From assembly GCF_900603025.1 (NCBI RefSeq), contig NZ_LR026975.1:3410001-3474000 (forward strand): a stretch of 64,000 nucleotides of DNA, read 5' to 3'. This DNA comes from Mycolicibacterium hassiacum DSM 44199 (GTDB lineage: Bacteria; Actinomycetota; Actinomycetes; Mycobacteriales; Mycobacteriaceae). Each line of letters opens with the position of its first letter. Within the stretch, counting starts at the first letter, position 1. The position numbers and the translations under genes were made by a program. Of this stretch, positions 49,185 to 58,860 are shown piece by piece. The notes beneath the pieces are model-generated. The model made no database searches. It saw only the letters and a program-made list of their open reading frames with translations, and was not told the origin of the DNA.

Positions 49185-50711
49185 GTGTCAGTTGCAGCGG
49201 GGGATGTGTTCGCCGGTTACACGATCCTCCGCATGCTGGGCGCCGGTGGTATGGGCGAGGTCTACCAGGTCAAACACCCCCGCCTGCCGCGGACCGAGGC
49301 GCTCAAGGTGCTCGCGGCCTCGCTGACGGCCGACCCGAACTTCCGCGCCCGGTTCACCCGCGAGGCCGATCTGGCTGCGGCCCTGTGGCACCCGCACATC
49401 GTGTCCGTCCACGACCGCGGCGAGTACGAGGGCCGGCTGTGGATCTCGATGGACTACGTCGAGGGCACCGACGCCCGCCGCCTGCTCGACGAGCGTTACC
49501 CCCGCGGCATGCCTCCCGATCTGGTCGTCGAGATCACCACGGCCGTCGCGGACGCCCTGGACTACGCGCACCAGCGGGGGCTGCTGCACCGCGACGTCAA
49601 ACCCGGCAACATCCTGCTCGCCGACGCCGAAGGCCGGCGGCGCATCGTGCTGGCCGACTTCGGTGTCGCTCGCCACATGGGTGAGATCAGCGGGCTGACC
49701 GCCACCAACATGACGGTCGGCTCCGTTCCGTACGCGGCCCCCGAGCAACTGTGGGGCAACCAGATCGACGGGAAGGCCGACCAGTACGGGCTGGCCTGCA
49801 CCGTGTTTCAACTGTTGACCGGTCAGCAGGCGTTCACCGCCAACAATCCGGTCGAGTTGATCGGCAAACACCTCAACGCCCCACCCCCGCGCATCTCGGC
49901 GCTGCGCCCCGACTACGCCGCCCTGGATAAGATCCTGGCCACCGCGCTGGCCAAGGATCCCAAGAGCCGATTTCCGAGCTGTACCGCCTTCGCCGGCGCC
50001 CTGGCTCAGGCGCTCGACAGCATTCGACATCAGCGTGCGGCCACGATGCCGGCCCGCCCTCCGGCGCCGTCGATGCCCGGGCAGTCGCGCCCTCACCTGT
50101 CGACCCCCCGGACGCCGGCCCCGCCCCAGCCGACAGCCTCGTTCCCGCCGCGCCCGGTCGCGGCCCGGCCCGCGGCGGGGTCCGGCTCGTCATCCGCCTC
50201 GTCGCACCGGCTCTGGCTGATCGGCGCAGCGGCCGCCGCGGCACTCATACTCGCGGGCGCGGTGGTCCTCGCGATCGTCAAACCGGGACGCCAGAGCAGC
50301 GGTCCACCGCCCACATCGGCGACACCCACCGCCACGACGGGATCCCCGGCCACCGACACCAGCGCGAAAACCCCACCGCCCGGGCGAGTCCGCATCTACG
50401 TCGACGGCCAGATTCAGCAGGCGAACAAGCAGATCAGCTGTTTGGCCCTGGACGACTGGTTCATGGTGTCCCTCGACGACGTCACCAAGTTCACCGCCGA
50501 GCTGGCGACCTCGTCGAATCCGCCGAAGCTCAACAACTTCGCGATGACGCTGTCGGACGGTTCGTCCTTCGTCGTCCTGAGAACGGACAGAACCCGCCCG
50601 CAGGTGCGGGTCGATCGGTCCACCTACACGATCTACGGCAACGTCGAGGGTCGCACCAGAGTCGGCAAAGAGATCACCAAGAACATCGAGATCAGCTTCA
50701 CCTGCCGGTAG
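49185..50711 (+). CDS. Transmembrane Ser/Thr protein kinase with LpqH-like extracellular domain
   Basis: 508-residue PknB-type kinase. Residues 10-275: glycine loop [17 protein letters not shown] lysine, [10 protein letters not shown] catalytic loop, ADFGVARHM, and [11 protein letters not shown] Pro-rich linker follows, then one helix (about 343-365), a Thr/Pro linker, and a C-terminal external domain. That domain ([45 protein letters not shown]) has the strand order and two-cysteine pattern of the LpqH 19-kDa lipoprotein fold. It presumably senses an envelope signal and phosphorylates cytoplasmic targets. Confidence 0.92.
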   Translation: MSVAAGDVFAGYTILRMLGAGGMGEVYQVKHPRLPRTEALKVLAASLTADPNFRARFTREADLAAALWHPHIVSVHDRGEYEGRLWISMDYVEGTDARRLLDERYPRGMPPDLVVEITTAVADALDYAHQRGLLHRDVKPGNILLADAEGRRRIVLADFGVARHMGEISGLTATNMTVGSVPYAAPEQLWGNQIDGKADQYGLACTVFQLLTGQQAFTANNPVELIGKHLNAPPPRISALRPDYAALDKILATALAKDPKSRFPSCTAFAGALAQALDSIRHQRAATMPARPPAPSMPGQSRPHLSTPRTPAPPQPTASFPPRPVAARPAAGSGSSSASSHRLWLIGAAAAAALILAGAVVLAIVKPGRQSSGPPPTSATPTATTGSPATDTSAKTPPPGRVRIYVDGQIQQANKQISCLALDDWFMVSLDDVTKFTAELATSSNPPKLNNFAMTLSDGSSFVVLRTDRTRPQVRVDRSTYTIYGNVEGRTRVGKEITKNIEISFTCR

Positions 50712-50750
50712 GCCGCCGTCTCCTCGGCTACCGCGATGCCGAATTTCCGC

Positions 50751-51579
50751 CTACTGCAGACCCGAATCCTTGTAGTAGACCACCTGATTCGAGGTGGCCA
50801 ACAGCGCGCCGCCGCGCGAGAACAGCTGTGCGCTCTGGTCGAAGAACCCACCGGCGAATCGATGACCCCGAGCGGTCGCCAGGATGTAGTCCTCCCCCAC
50901 CCGCTCCAGTTCGGCTGCGTCGGCGTGGAAGAACGTCGTCATCGACACCGTGCCGGCCGGCACCAGTCGCCCCGAGCCGCGCGAAGATGCGCGGGAAGAA
51001 GACATCGGCCAACGCGGCCAGAGCCGGGAAATCAAGGCGCCGTGCCGGGGTGTGGCGGACCCAGAACGTCGACACCGACGACGGCGCCGCCTCTCCGGTC
51101 GGCGGTCCGCCGTCGACCACGCGGGCCTCGTAGTTGTGTAGGAAGCGCACGAGCGGCGGCCAGACCGCCACCGGGTAGGCATGCGGTTCCCCCACCGCCG
51201 GCATCACCTCCTCGGTGTCCGACCAGACCTGCCGCCGTGTCCCGAAAATCGCCATGGCTGTGGACTTCATCTCGCCGCCCTGGGTCAGCCGGGCCATCCA
51301 GTGCTGGTTGGTGCGGTTGATGCGCACCAGGTCGACGTCAACGTCGAACTCGCCGTAGGCGATCGGCGCGGCGTAGGTGACCGTCAACGCCACCGGCTCG
51401 CCCACCCGGTCGGGTTGCGCCTCGATCGCGCGCAGCAGGACCGCGGCGGTCGCGCCACCGAACGGGCCGACCATGTTGGCGTACTCCGGCACGGTGCGCC
51501 CCCTGACTCCACGGCCGTCGAGGAATTCGAGCTCGAGAACGGCGTCGAACGGATGTCGTGTGCATTGGCCCGTCGTCAT
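50751..51579 (-). pseudogene. Acyl-CoA thioesterase (hotdog), frame-disrupted
   Basis: Double-hotdog acyl-CoA thioesterase (TesB/4HBT_3-like). ATG 51579 has GGAGG 5 nt upstream; the frame reads CTRHPFDAVLELEFLDG, NMVGPFGGATAAVLLRAIE and LDFPALAALADVFFPRIFARLG, then leaves the coding register. The rest (VPAGTVSMTTFFHADAAEL, ATARGHRFAGGFFDQSAQLF, VVYYKDSGLQ) continues in another frame to TAG 50751. One extra base in a run of four C (50970-50973) accounts for it. With one base removed, a protein of about 275 residues results. Either a true mutation or a homopolymer error. Confidence 0.8.
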
Positions 51580-51591
51580 GCTGACCTCCAC

Positions 51592-52342
51592 CGTCGCGGA
51601 CCTCTAGGTTTAGTTCGATATACCTAGATAGCATGTGTCGGACGATCTCCGCTATCCGCTGTGACGCGACCGACACCCCCGGTCCGGCGCGGCGGCGGTC
51701 ACCACCGCAGCTCTCGGGGGTCCACGTAGCGGCGCGGTTCGACGGCGGGAGGGCCGGTGACACGAGCCTCATCGGCCGACGGCGGCGCCACCGAAACCCG
51801 GTGTTTCTCCGATACTTCCGCCAACGGCTCGGGCAACGAGCCCGGTATGTCGCCGCGCCACCCGATACGTCCGGGGTCGGCGGCCCCGATCGTCGCGGCC
51901 ACCGGGGTAACCGTCACCCGCGATTGCGGCAGCAGCTCGCACAGTGCGGGGACATCCACCTCGACCAGATCAGGTCGACTACCTCGTTCCTCGCGGCGAG
52001 CACCAGCTCAACCGCCACCGACCGGTACCAACGCACATTCGGCCGGGTCTCAACGACGAGCTCTTCGAATCCGCAGCGGAACAACTGCGACTGGCCGTGA
52101 ACGGCGACACGTACCACGTCTCCGGTACCGTCCTGCGTTTCCCGCTGGAAAACCCTTCGGTCACAAAGACATCGACGTCACGTCCGGATGCCCATGAGTG
52201 GGCGTCGATGGCGCCACTGCCCGTGTCCGGTGAGTGACGGCATTCTTGCCGAGCCGACCCGCAGGTGCGGTCGGCGCCGCCCACCACTTATCCGGGCCCG
52301 CACCGCTTTGCCGACGAACCGCCGAGATATACCGTGGTGCTG
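51592..52342. other. Gene-poor 750-bp stretch with remnants
   Basis: No intact gene is supported. The complement strand has coding-like third positions in successive registers: 51699-51959 (VDVPALCELLPQSRVTV), about 51970-52117 (RVAVHGQSQLFRCGF, YRSVAVELVLAARNEVV), and about 52110-52230 (GRDVDVFVTEGFSSGK). Together they look like one unknown gene broken by several frame changes. A rightward frame (51944-52237) is also open, so the direction is not certain. A TACCGT hexamer at 52330-52335 may serve the NDH-2 gene. Confidence 0.4.
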
Positions 52343-53689
52343 ATGAGCAAGCGACCGAGGGTCCTGATCGTCGGCGGCGGGTTCGGCGGGCTGTTCTGCG
52401 TCCGCCGTCTGGCGAAGGCGGATGTCGATATCACCGTGCTCGATCGCTCCGCCGGGCATCTGTTCCAGCCGCTGCTGTACCAGTGCGCGACCGGCAAGCT
52501 CAGCATCGGGCATATCAGCCGTCCGCTGCGCGAGGAGTTCGCCCGCTACCCCAACGTGACGACGCTGCTCGGCGAGGCGGTGAAACTCGACCCGACCGCC
52601 CGCACGGTCACCGCGCTGCGCCCCGACGAGACGGAGTTCACCGTCGACTACGACGTCCTGGTGCTGGCGGCCGGGATGCGGCAGTCGTATATGGGCAACG
52701 AGCAGTTCGCCCGCTGGGCGCCGGGCATGAAGACCCTCGACGACGCACTGGAGATCCGTCAGCGCATCCTCACCGCGTTCGAGATCGCCGAGACGCTGCC
52801 GCCCGGGCAGGAGCGGATGGACTGGCTGACCTTCGCCGTGGCAGGCGCCGGGCCCACCGGGGTGGAGTTGGCCGGCCAGATCCGCGAGATGGCCACCAAG
52901 ACCCTGGCCCACGAGTTCCACAGCATCGAGCCGGAGGAGGCGCGGGTGCTGCTGTTCGACGGCGGCGACCGGGTACTGAAGACGTTCGCCCCGGACCTGT
53001 CGGCGAAAGCGCAGCACTCGCTGGAAAAGCTCGGTGTGGAAATGCATTTCGGCGTGCACGTCACCGACGTGCGCCGTGATGGCATCACCGTCACCCCGAA
53101 GGACGGCGGCGCACCGCAGGACTTTCGCGCGCGCACGGTGCTGTGGACCGCCGGCGTGGAGGCGGTGCCGTTCGCCCGACATGTGGCGGAGGTGCTCGGT
53201 GCGCAGACCGACCGCGCCGGGCGCATCAAGGTGGAGGCGGACCTGACCGTGCCGGGACATCCGGAGGTCTTCGTCATCGGCGACCTCGTCGGCCGCGACA
53301 ACCTGCCGGGGGTTGCGGAGAACGCGATGCAGGGCGGGCTGCATGTGGCCGCCTGCATCCGCCGCGATCTGGCGGGCAAACCGCGCAAACCCTACCGCTA
53401 CCGCGACCTGGGCTCGGCGGCCTACATCAACCACGGCAACGCGCTGATACAGATCGGCCGGATCCGGGTCTCCGGGTATCTCGGCTGGTTGGCGTGGGGG
53501 CTGATCCACATCGCGTTCCTGACCGGGGTGAGCAACCGGATCAGCACGGTGGCGACCTGGCTGGCCTCGATCGCCCGGCCGAGGCGCTACCACCGGGCGT
53601 TCATGCTCGGCGCCTCCGATCGGCCCGAGCAGCGCTACACCTACACGTCGCGCGACGACGAACCGGAGCAGCGCGCCTCGCAAGCCTGA
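52343..53689 (+). CDS. Type II NADH dehydrogenase (NDH-2)
   Basis: 448-residue FAD-dependent, non-proton-pumping NADH:quinone oxidoreductase. FAD site VLIVGGGFGGLFCVRRL, NAD site AVAGAGPTGVELAGQI, and VFVIGDLVG; the C-terminus has an amphipathic/hydrophobic segment (GYLGWLAWGLIHIAFLTG) for membrane attachment. It is related to but distinct from Ndh/NdhA. ATG 52343 (MSKRPRVLIVGGG) lies 7 nt after TACCGT, suggesting a leaderless mRNA. Its stop is 3 nt from the kdpD stop, tail to tail. Confidence 0.93.
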   Translation: MSKRPRVLIVGGGFGGLFCVRRLAKADVDITVLDRSAGHLFQPLLYQCATGKLSIGHISRPLREEFARYPNVTTLLGEAVKLDPTARTVTALRPDETEFTVDYDVLVLAAGMRQSYMGNEQFARWAPGMKTLDDALEIRQRILTAFEIAETLPPGQERMDWLTFAVAGAGPTGVELAGQIREMATKTLAHEFHSIEPEEARVLLFDGGDRVLKTFAPDLSAKAQHSLEKLGVEMHFGVHVTDVRRDGITVTPKDGGAPQDFRARTVLWTAGVEAVPFARHVAEVLGAQTDRAGRIKVEADLTVPGHPEVFVIGDLVGRDNLPGVAENAMQGGLHVAACIRRDLAGKPRKPYRYRDLGSAAYINHGNALIQIGRIRVSGYLGWLAWGLIHIAFLTGVSNRISTVATWLASIARPRRYHRAFMLGASDRPEQRYTYTSRDDEPEQRASQA

Positions 53690-53692
53690 TCG

Positions 53693-56200
53693 CTACTGCT
53701 TCGGCGCGGCGGGCAGCTCGATCTCCACGGTGAGTCCGCCGCCCGGGGTGTCGGAGACCGAGATCGTGCCGCCCATGGCCTCCACAAAGCCCGACGCCAC
53801 GGTGAGACCGAGCCCGACCCCGATCGAGTCGTCGTCGGTGAGCCGCTGGAACGGGGCGAACGCCTGCTGCTCGCTGCCTCTCGGCAGGCCCGGACCCTCG
53901 TCGACGACGGCGATCAGCACCCGTTCGCCGACCTGCCCGGCGGTCACCCGCACCGGGCTGCCCGCGGCGTAGCGCAGCGAGTTGTCTATCAGGTTGGCCA
54001 GTACCCGCTCGAGCAGTTGCGCATCGGCCAGCACCGCGTCGCAATCGATGGCGAGCTTGACGCGTTCACTACCCGGTCGAGTGAATTCGTCGGTGCCCGA
54101 GCGGATTCCGAGCAACGCCCGCTGCACGAGCGGTTCGATCTCCACCCGCCCGATGTCCGGCCGGACCGCCCCGGTGACCAGACGGGCCGAGTCCAGCAGG
54201 TTGGCCACCAGCATGGTGAGCTGATCGACCGACTCCTCGACCGTGTCGAGCAGCTCGGAGGTCTTCTCGGCACCGATCGCGGTGTCGCCGTTTCGGATTC
54301 GGGCCATCGCCGATCTCGCCGCGGCCAATGGCGAGCGCAGATCGTGGCCGACCGCGGTGAGCAGCGCCTGGCGCAGTTCCTCGGCCTTGCCGGCGACATG
54401 GGCGTTGAGCGCCTCGGCCCGTTGCTGCTGACGGACCAGGTTGACCGCCTGCTTGCCGACACCGCTGAGGACGCGGCGGTCCCGAGCGGTCAGGGTGGGG
54501 CCGGCAAGCAGCAGCAGGAACTCGTCGCCGTCGATCTCGACCACGGTGTCGGCGTCGTCGGCGTCGGTGCAGGGATCCCTGCCGACCTGGGCCACCACCT
54601 CGCCGGTGCGGCTGCGGACCAGGCTCACCGACCGCTGCGAATAGGCTTCGCGCAACCGCTCCAGCAGCTCGTCGGGGTCGGCCTCCTGCAGCACCCCGTC
54701 GGCGAACATGGCCAGCAGCGCGGCTTCCTGATTGGCCCGGCGCGCCTCCGCCGCGCGGCGGGCGGACCGGTCGACGAGCGCGGCGGCCACCACCGAGACG
54801 ACCAGCGGCACCAACGTCGCGGTGGCGGTGTCGCCGTCGCCGATGGCGAAGGTGTTCGTCGGCGGCAGCAAGAAGTAGGTGAGCAACAGCCCGGACAGCA
54901 CCGCGGACAGCAGCGCCGGGCCCAGGCCGCCGATCAGCGCGACGGCCAGCACCCCGATCAGCGACAGCGCGCCGGGGCCTCCGATCCGCAGCGCCTGCTC
55001 GGGCAGCAGAGCCGCCAGCGCGCAGACGACGGCCGGGATCGCCGCGGCGGCGAGCCATGCGGTGACCTTGCGCTGACGGGGCGAGAGCCGCGACCAGGAC
55101 AGGCCCTTGGCGGCCTGGTCGTGCGGGACCACGTGCACGTCCAGCCCGCCGGCCTGGCGCACCACCGACTCGCTGATCCCGACGTCGAACAGCCGGGCCA
55201 GCCGCGTGCGCCGGGATGTCCCGACCACCAACTGGGTGGCGTTGACGTCCTCGGCGTAGGAGATCAGGGTGCCGGCGACGTCCTCACCGATCACGGTGTG
55301 CATGGTGGCGCCGAGGCTGGCGGCGAGCTCGCGCAACGACTTCTTCTGCTGGTCCGGGATGGCGGTCAGCCCGCTGCCGTCGACGACGAACACCACCCGC
55401 AGGTCGGCGCCGGACCGCGAGGCGATCCACGAGGCGCGCCGCACCAGCGCCTCGGACTCCGGGCCGCCGGTAACCCCGACCACCACCCGTTCGCGCGGCT
55501 GCCATTTGTCGCTGATCTTCTTGTCGGACCGGTACTTCGCCAGCGCCGCGTCGACCTGATCGGCCAGCCACATCAACGTGAGCTGGCGCAGCGCGGTAAG
55601 GTTCTCCGCACGGAAGTAGTTCGACAGCGCGGCATCGACGCGTTCGGGCGGGTACACGTTGCCGTGAGCGAGCCTGCGCCGCAACGCTTCCGGAGTGATG
55701 TCGACCAGCTCGATCTGATCGGCGGCGCGCACCACCTCGTCGGGGATCCGGTCGGGTTCGTCGACACCGGTGATCTGGCGGGCCAGGTCGGCCACGCTCT
55801 CCAGGTTGGTGATGTTGACCGTGGTGATCACGGTGATGCCGGCGTTGAGCAGCTCCTCGACGTCCTGCCAGCGCTTCTTGTTGCGGCTGCCGGGCGCGTT
55901 GGTGTGCGCGAAGTCGTCGACGAGCACCACTTTGGGCCGCCGCTGCAGTACCGCGTCCACGTCGATCTCGTGGTAGGTCCTGCCGTCATGCTCGATGACC
56001 AGCGGCGGCACCACCTCGATGCCGATCAGCTGCTGGGAGACCTTGCGGCGGCCGTGCGTCTCGACGATCGCGGCCACCACGTCGGTGCCGCGTTCGGCGC
56101 GGCGGTGCGCCTCGGCCAGCATCGAGTAGGTCTTGCCGACACCGGGCGCAGCGCCGAGGTAGACCCGCAGGTCTCCGGTCTTGCGTCCGAGCAGCCCCAT
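53693..56200 (-). CDS. kdpD: KdpD-type sensor histidine kinase, orphan
   Basis: 835 residues. N-terminal KdpD domain with Walker A GAAPGVGKTY and DDFAHTNAPGSRNKKRWQD; a universal-stress-protein domain (about 235-370, VVVGVTGGPESEALVRRA); four helices near 400-500; a GAF-like segment; then HisKA (VGHDLRSPLAAARS with the phospho-His) and HATPase (NLIDNSLRYA, VDEGPGLP, GVGLGLTVA). Normally senses K+ limitation and phosphorylates KdpE. No kdpE or kdpFABC is adjacent. ATG 56200 has GGAG close upstream. Confidence 0.95.
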   Translation of the reverse strand: MGLLGRKTGDLRVYLGAAPGVGKTYSMLAEAHRRAERGTDVVAAIVETHGRRKVSQQLIGIEVVPPLVIEHDGRTYHEIDVDAVLQRRPKVVLVDDFAHTNAPGSRNKKRWQDVEELLNAGITVITTVNITNLESVADLARQITGVDEPDRIPDEVVRAADQIELVDITPEALRRRLAHGNVYPPERVDAALSNYFRAENLTALRQLTLMWLADQVDAALAKYRSDKKISDKWQPRERVVVGVTGGPESEALVRRASWIASRSGADLRVVFVVDGSGLTAIPDQQKKSLRELAASLGATMHTVIGEDVAGTLISYAEDVNATQLVVGTSRRTRLARLFDVGISESVVRQAGGLDVHVVPHDQAAKGLSWSRLSPRQRKVTAWLAAAAIPAVVCALAALLPEQALRIGGPGALSLIGVLAVALIGGLGPALLSAVLSGLLLTYFLLPPTNTFAIGDGDTATATLVPLVVSVVAAALVDRSARRAAEARRANQEAALLAMFADGVLQEADPDELLERLREAYSQRSVSLVRSRTGEVVAQVGRDPCTDADDADTVVEIDGDEFLLLLAGPTLTARDRRVLSGVGKQAVNLVRQQQRAEALNAHVAGKAEELRQALLTAVGHDLRSPLAAARSAMARIRNGDTAIGAEKTSELLDTVEESVDQLTMLVANLLDSARLVTGAVRPDIGRVEIEPLVQRALLGIRSGTDEFTRPGSERVKLAIDCDAVLADAQLLERVLANLIDNSLRYAAGSPVRVTAGQVGERVLIAVVDEGPGLPRGSEQQAFAPFQRLTDDDSIGVGLGLTVASGFVEAMGGTISVSDTPGGGLTVEIELPAAPKQ

Positions 56201-56332
56201 TTCTCCATGATTCCTGCCCGGACGGGGCCGGTTCAAATGATTGGCAGTTTTCGACCCACGCGACTGTGCGGTTTCGTCCGCGACACACCGTCAGAGCGGA
56301 CGAGAATTCACGTTCGCACCCGATGAATCACT

Positions 56333-56410
56333 TCACCGTGACCGCCGATCGTTGAAGAAGTTGGTGACGTACACCGTGCTGCCGTCCGGGCTGACGGTGA
56401 CGGCTCGCAG
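56333..56410 (-). pseudogene. C-terminal scrap of a YVTN beta-propeller gene
   Basis: Complement frame ending at TGA 56333 reads ALRAVTVSPDGSTVYVTNFFNDRRSR in its last 26 codons (VTVSPDGSTVYVTN is one blade of a YVTN propeller). Nothing upstream continues the fold, and no start is present. It lies 3' of the tRNA gene (about 60 nt away), so it looks like a leftover from a recombination or integration event at the tRNA. Confidence 0.55.
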
Positions 56411-56468
56411 GGCCGCCGCCCGAAGTGCGGTCCGCAGTCGGGAGCTCACGATGTCGACTCCAACCGGT

Positions 56469-56542
56469 GCCCCCGGTGGGACTCGAACCCACACTTGACG
56501 GATTTTAAGTCCGCTGCCTCTGCCAATTGGGCTACGGGGGCG
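56469..56542 (-). tRNA. tRNA-Leu (anticodon UAA)
   Basis: 74-nt cloverleaf read on the complement: acceptor GCCCCCG/CGGGGGC (7 bp), D arm GCC...GGC with TTGGCAGA in the loop, anticodon stem GCGGA/TCCGT around the loop CTTAAAA (anticodon UAA), T arm GTGGG-TTCGAGT-CCCAC, discriminator A. CCA is not encoded. The anticodon reads leucine UUA. The variable arm is only about 5 nt, although bacterial tRNA-Leu usually has a long one. Confidence 0.88.
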
Positions 56543-56693
56543 TCGCTGGGATGACCGCACAGGCGGGCGACCCGCCAGAAAGTTACTGTAGGCGCCACCG
56601 GCGCCCGCCGACGGTCCCCACCAACCGGTTGACGTGACCGGACTTCCCCGAAATCGGCCCACTATGTGAGACGGGTGAACTAGGTTCGGACGT

Positions 56694-57341
56694 GTGGAGC
56701 CGCCCCACACTTACCTGCGCGCGCCCTCAGGTTCGTTGGTGCACCACGCTGACTACCTCGACCGCCGCTCGGACCACGCCCTGTGCGGGCTGCGGGTCGA
56801 AACGCCGACGACGCTTCCCCACCCCGGGTCCGGGGACGCGGTATGCCCGGACTGCGAGGCGAAGCTGGTCTACTACCACCTGCACTGGTGGCGGGAGCAG
56901 GCCGAAACCGCGATCGCCGAGCTCCAGCGGCTGCGCGCCAAGTACGGCGAGGAAGCACCCGCCGCCCCCGAGCCCGTCCCCGCCGAAGCCGCAACCCCGG
57001 ACTACGACCCGACCACGCTGCTCGGCCGGGCCCAGCGGGAACTCGACGAGCTGTGCCGGCAGTTCGCCGGTGAGGTCCCGTACTTCCGGCTCAAGAACGC
57101 GATGCAGGCGTTCAGCGACAGCCTCGACACCCTGGAGCGCGCACAGCTCGCGCAGGAGATCGGCGCCGACGGGTCGCTGATCCGGTGGGCGACCGGCCGG
57201 GTGCAGGCGCGCGGCTGGCGGGTCACCAACAGCCCCGTGCACACCGAGGCCGAGGAGATGTGGGAGGCGTGGCACCACGAGTCCTACGCGGTGTCCTCGC
57301 CGTCCCGCAAGACCTCCAAGTGGCGGTTCGGTCGCCGCTAG
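56694..57341 (+). CDS. Unknown protein with a possible zinc-binding N-terminus
   Basis: 215 residues, no recognised family. The N-terminal part contains HHADYLDRRSDHALCGL and DAVCPDCEAKL, which could make a zinc site from His/Cys plus a CxxC. A long helix with Glu/Gln/Arg follows (WWREQAETAIAELQRLRAKYG), then a Pro/Ala linker and a helical C-terminal domain. GTG 56694 lies 7 nt after TAGGTT (56681-56686), so it may be leaderless. High third-position GC supports it as coding. Confidence 0.75.
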   Translation: MEPPHTYLRAPSGSLVHHADYLDRRSDHALCGLRVETPTTLPHPGSGDAVCPDCEAKLVYYHLHWWREQAETAIAELQRLRAKYGEEAPAAPEPVPAEAATPDYDPTTLLGRAQRELDELCRQFAGEVPYFRLKNAMQAFSDSLDTLERAQLAQEIGADGSLIRWATGRVQARGWRVTNSPVHTEAEEMWEAWHHESYAVSSPSRKTSKWRFGRR

Positions 57342-57362
57342 CATCCCCGATCAAGCCCGGCG

Positions 57363-57833
57363 CTACTCCGGTTCGATGCGCTGCTCGGCCAGGGCGGTCA
57401 GCCGGTACAGGCACTCCCGGTTGCGCGGTGCGGCCGCCAGCAGCGCCAGCCGGCGCGGGATCAGGTTGAGCGGTCCGCCGACCGGCACCTCGGCCATCTC
57501 GATCTGACAGCCGTTGTCGGAGTCGTGCAGCCGCAACGTGATTCGCGCTCCACCGAACGGGCGGCCACGCGCATGCAGCACCAGCTCCCGCTCCGGGATA
57601 CAGGACTCGACCTCGGTCTCGTCGTTGACGATCAGCGGCCACACCCCGATGGTGTGGTGGATCTTGCTGCCGGGCGCGGGCCAGCTGCGGTCGACCGCCC
57701 GCATCCGGCTGTTGCCGACCACCCACTGCGAGTACGTCCACCCGTCCGCGAGCACCTCCCACACGCGCTTGCGCGTCGCGGTGGTGTCGCGTTTGACCGT
57801 CAACGAGCTGTCGACGGCCGCGGGCCCGGTCAC
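57363..57833 (-). CDS. SRPBCC-fold (polyketide cyclase/START-like) protein
   Basis: 156-residue SRPBCC-family protein: START-type beginning VKRDTTATRKRVWEVLADGWTYSQWV, middle GSKIHHTIGVWPLIV, and a C-terminal helix with RRLALLAAAPRN. The fold binds hydrophobic ligands in a deep cavity; ligand unknown. GTG 57833, ribosome site weak. Downstream of and parallel to an epoxide-hydrolase-like gene, 83 nt away. Confidence 0.82.
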   Translation of the reverse strand: MTGPAAVDSSLTVKRDTTATRKRVWEVLADGWTYSQWVVGNSRMRAVDRSWPAPGSKIHHTIGVWPLIVNDETEVESCIPERELVLHARGRPFGGARITLRLHDSDNGCQIEMAEVPVGGPLNLIPRRLALLAAAPRNRECLYRLTALAEQRIEPE

Positions 57834-57916
57834 CGCCGGCCCCCGGGGCTCATGTGTCGTTCTGCCATGGGTGCGGGCTACCCGCGACCACCCGGCTCAA
57901 ACGCCCCGCCCGCAGG

Positions 57917-58780
57917 TCAGGCCGCGGCGGTCTGTTCGGCGAGCTCGACCAGCTTGGCCCGGATGATCTCCGGGCGCTCGTCGACGACGAAGTGGGTGGC
58001 GTCGACGAACTCGACGGTGTAGTCGTCGGCCTTGGCGGTCTCGGCCGACACCATGTCGGGGTGCAGCGCCCGATCCCGGTACCCGAACACCGCCCGGATC
58101 GGCACCGTGACCCTCGGCGGCGGGGATTGCCTTGTGGCGGCGGGTAATTCGCGGGTCAGGAAGGTGCGGTAGGTGTCGCGGGACGCCCGCGCGCACACCG
58201 GGTCACGGAACCGGTCGACGAACACGCGGGCCTCGGCCGGGCTCAGATCCGACGCGCCGCGGAACAGCCGGTTCAGCGCCTTGGTGTTGCGCAGCAGCCA
58301 GGCACCGGCCGTGGCCACCGGCACCTGGTACCAGAACCGCCACAGATGCGGCGCCATGGTCTCCGGCCGCACCCACGGGTGCGCCATGTTCGCGCACACG
58401 TACCCGTCGAACCGCTCCGGGCAGCGCAACACCATGCGATAGCCGATGAACGCCCCCCAGTCGTGGCCGACCAGCAGCACGCGGTCCAGGTCCAGCGTGT
58501 CCATCAGCGCCAGCACATCGGTGGCCACGTCATCCTTGGCCCAGCGGTGCGGCGCCGGACCCGACCAGCCGTAGCCGGGCAGATCCGGGGCGATGATCCG
58601 CAACCCGGCCGGCGGCTCGGTCAGCAGGTCGCGCCACAGGTAGTGGTGCTGCGGCCAGCCGTGCAACGCGAGCACCGGGCGGCCGTCGGCCGGGCCGGCC
58701 TCGGTCACGTGGAACCGCACCCCGTTGGCGTCGACGAACGACCTGCGCACCCCGGGGATGACCGGTGGTTCGGTGCTCAT
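57917..58780 (-). CDS. Alpha/beta hydrolase, epoxide hydrolase-like
   Basis: 287-residue alpha/beta hydrolase of the epoxide hydrolase/haloalkane dehalogenase clan. HGWPQHHYLWR is the HGxP oxyanion motif; VGHDWGAFIGY puts Asp as nucleophile, typical of epoxide hydrolases; DATHFVVDE supplies the final His. ATG 58780 has AAGGA 8-9 nt upstream. Divergent from the propionyl-CoA synthetase gene. Confidence 0.88.
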   Translation of the reverse strand: MSTEPPVIPGVRRSFVDANGVRFHVTEAGPADGRPVLALHGWPQHHYLWRDLLTEPPAGLRIIAPDLPGYGWSGPAPHRWAKDDVATDVLALMDTLDLDRVLLVGHDWGAFIGYRMVLRCPERFDGYVCANMAHPWVRPETMAPHLWRFWYQVPVATAGAWLLRNTKALNRLFRGASDLSPAEARVFVDRFRDPVCARASRDTYRTFLTRELPAATRQSPPPRVTVPIRAVFGYRDRALHPDMVSAETAKADDYTVEFVDATHFVVDERPEIIRAKLVELAEQTAAA

Positions 58781-58860
58781 CGAGCAGTCCTTGCCGCAGC
58801 GTTCATGTTTCGCACTATATGAGACCTCGGCTACAGCAACTTCGCGATAATGTGCCCGTC

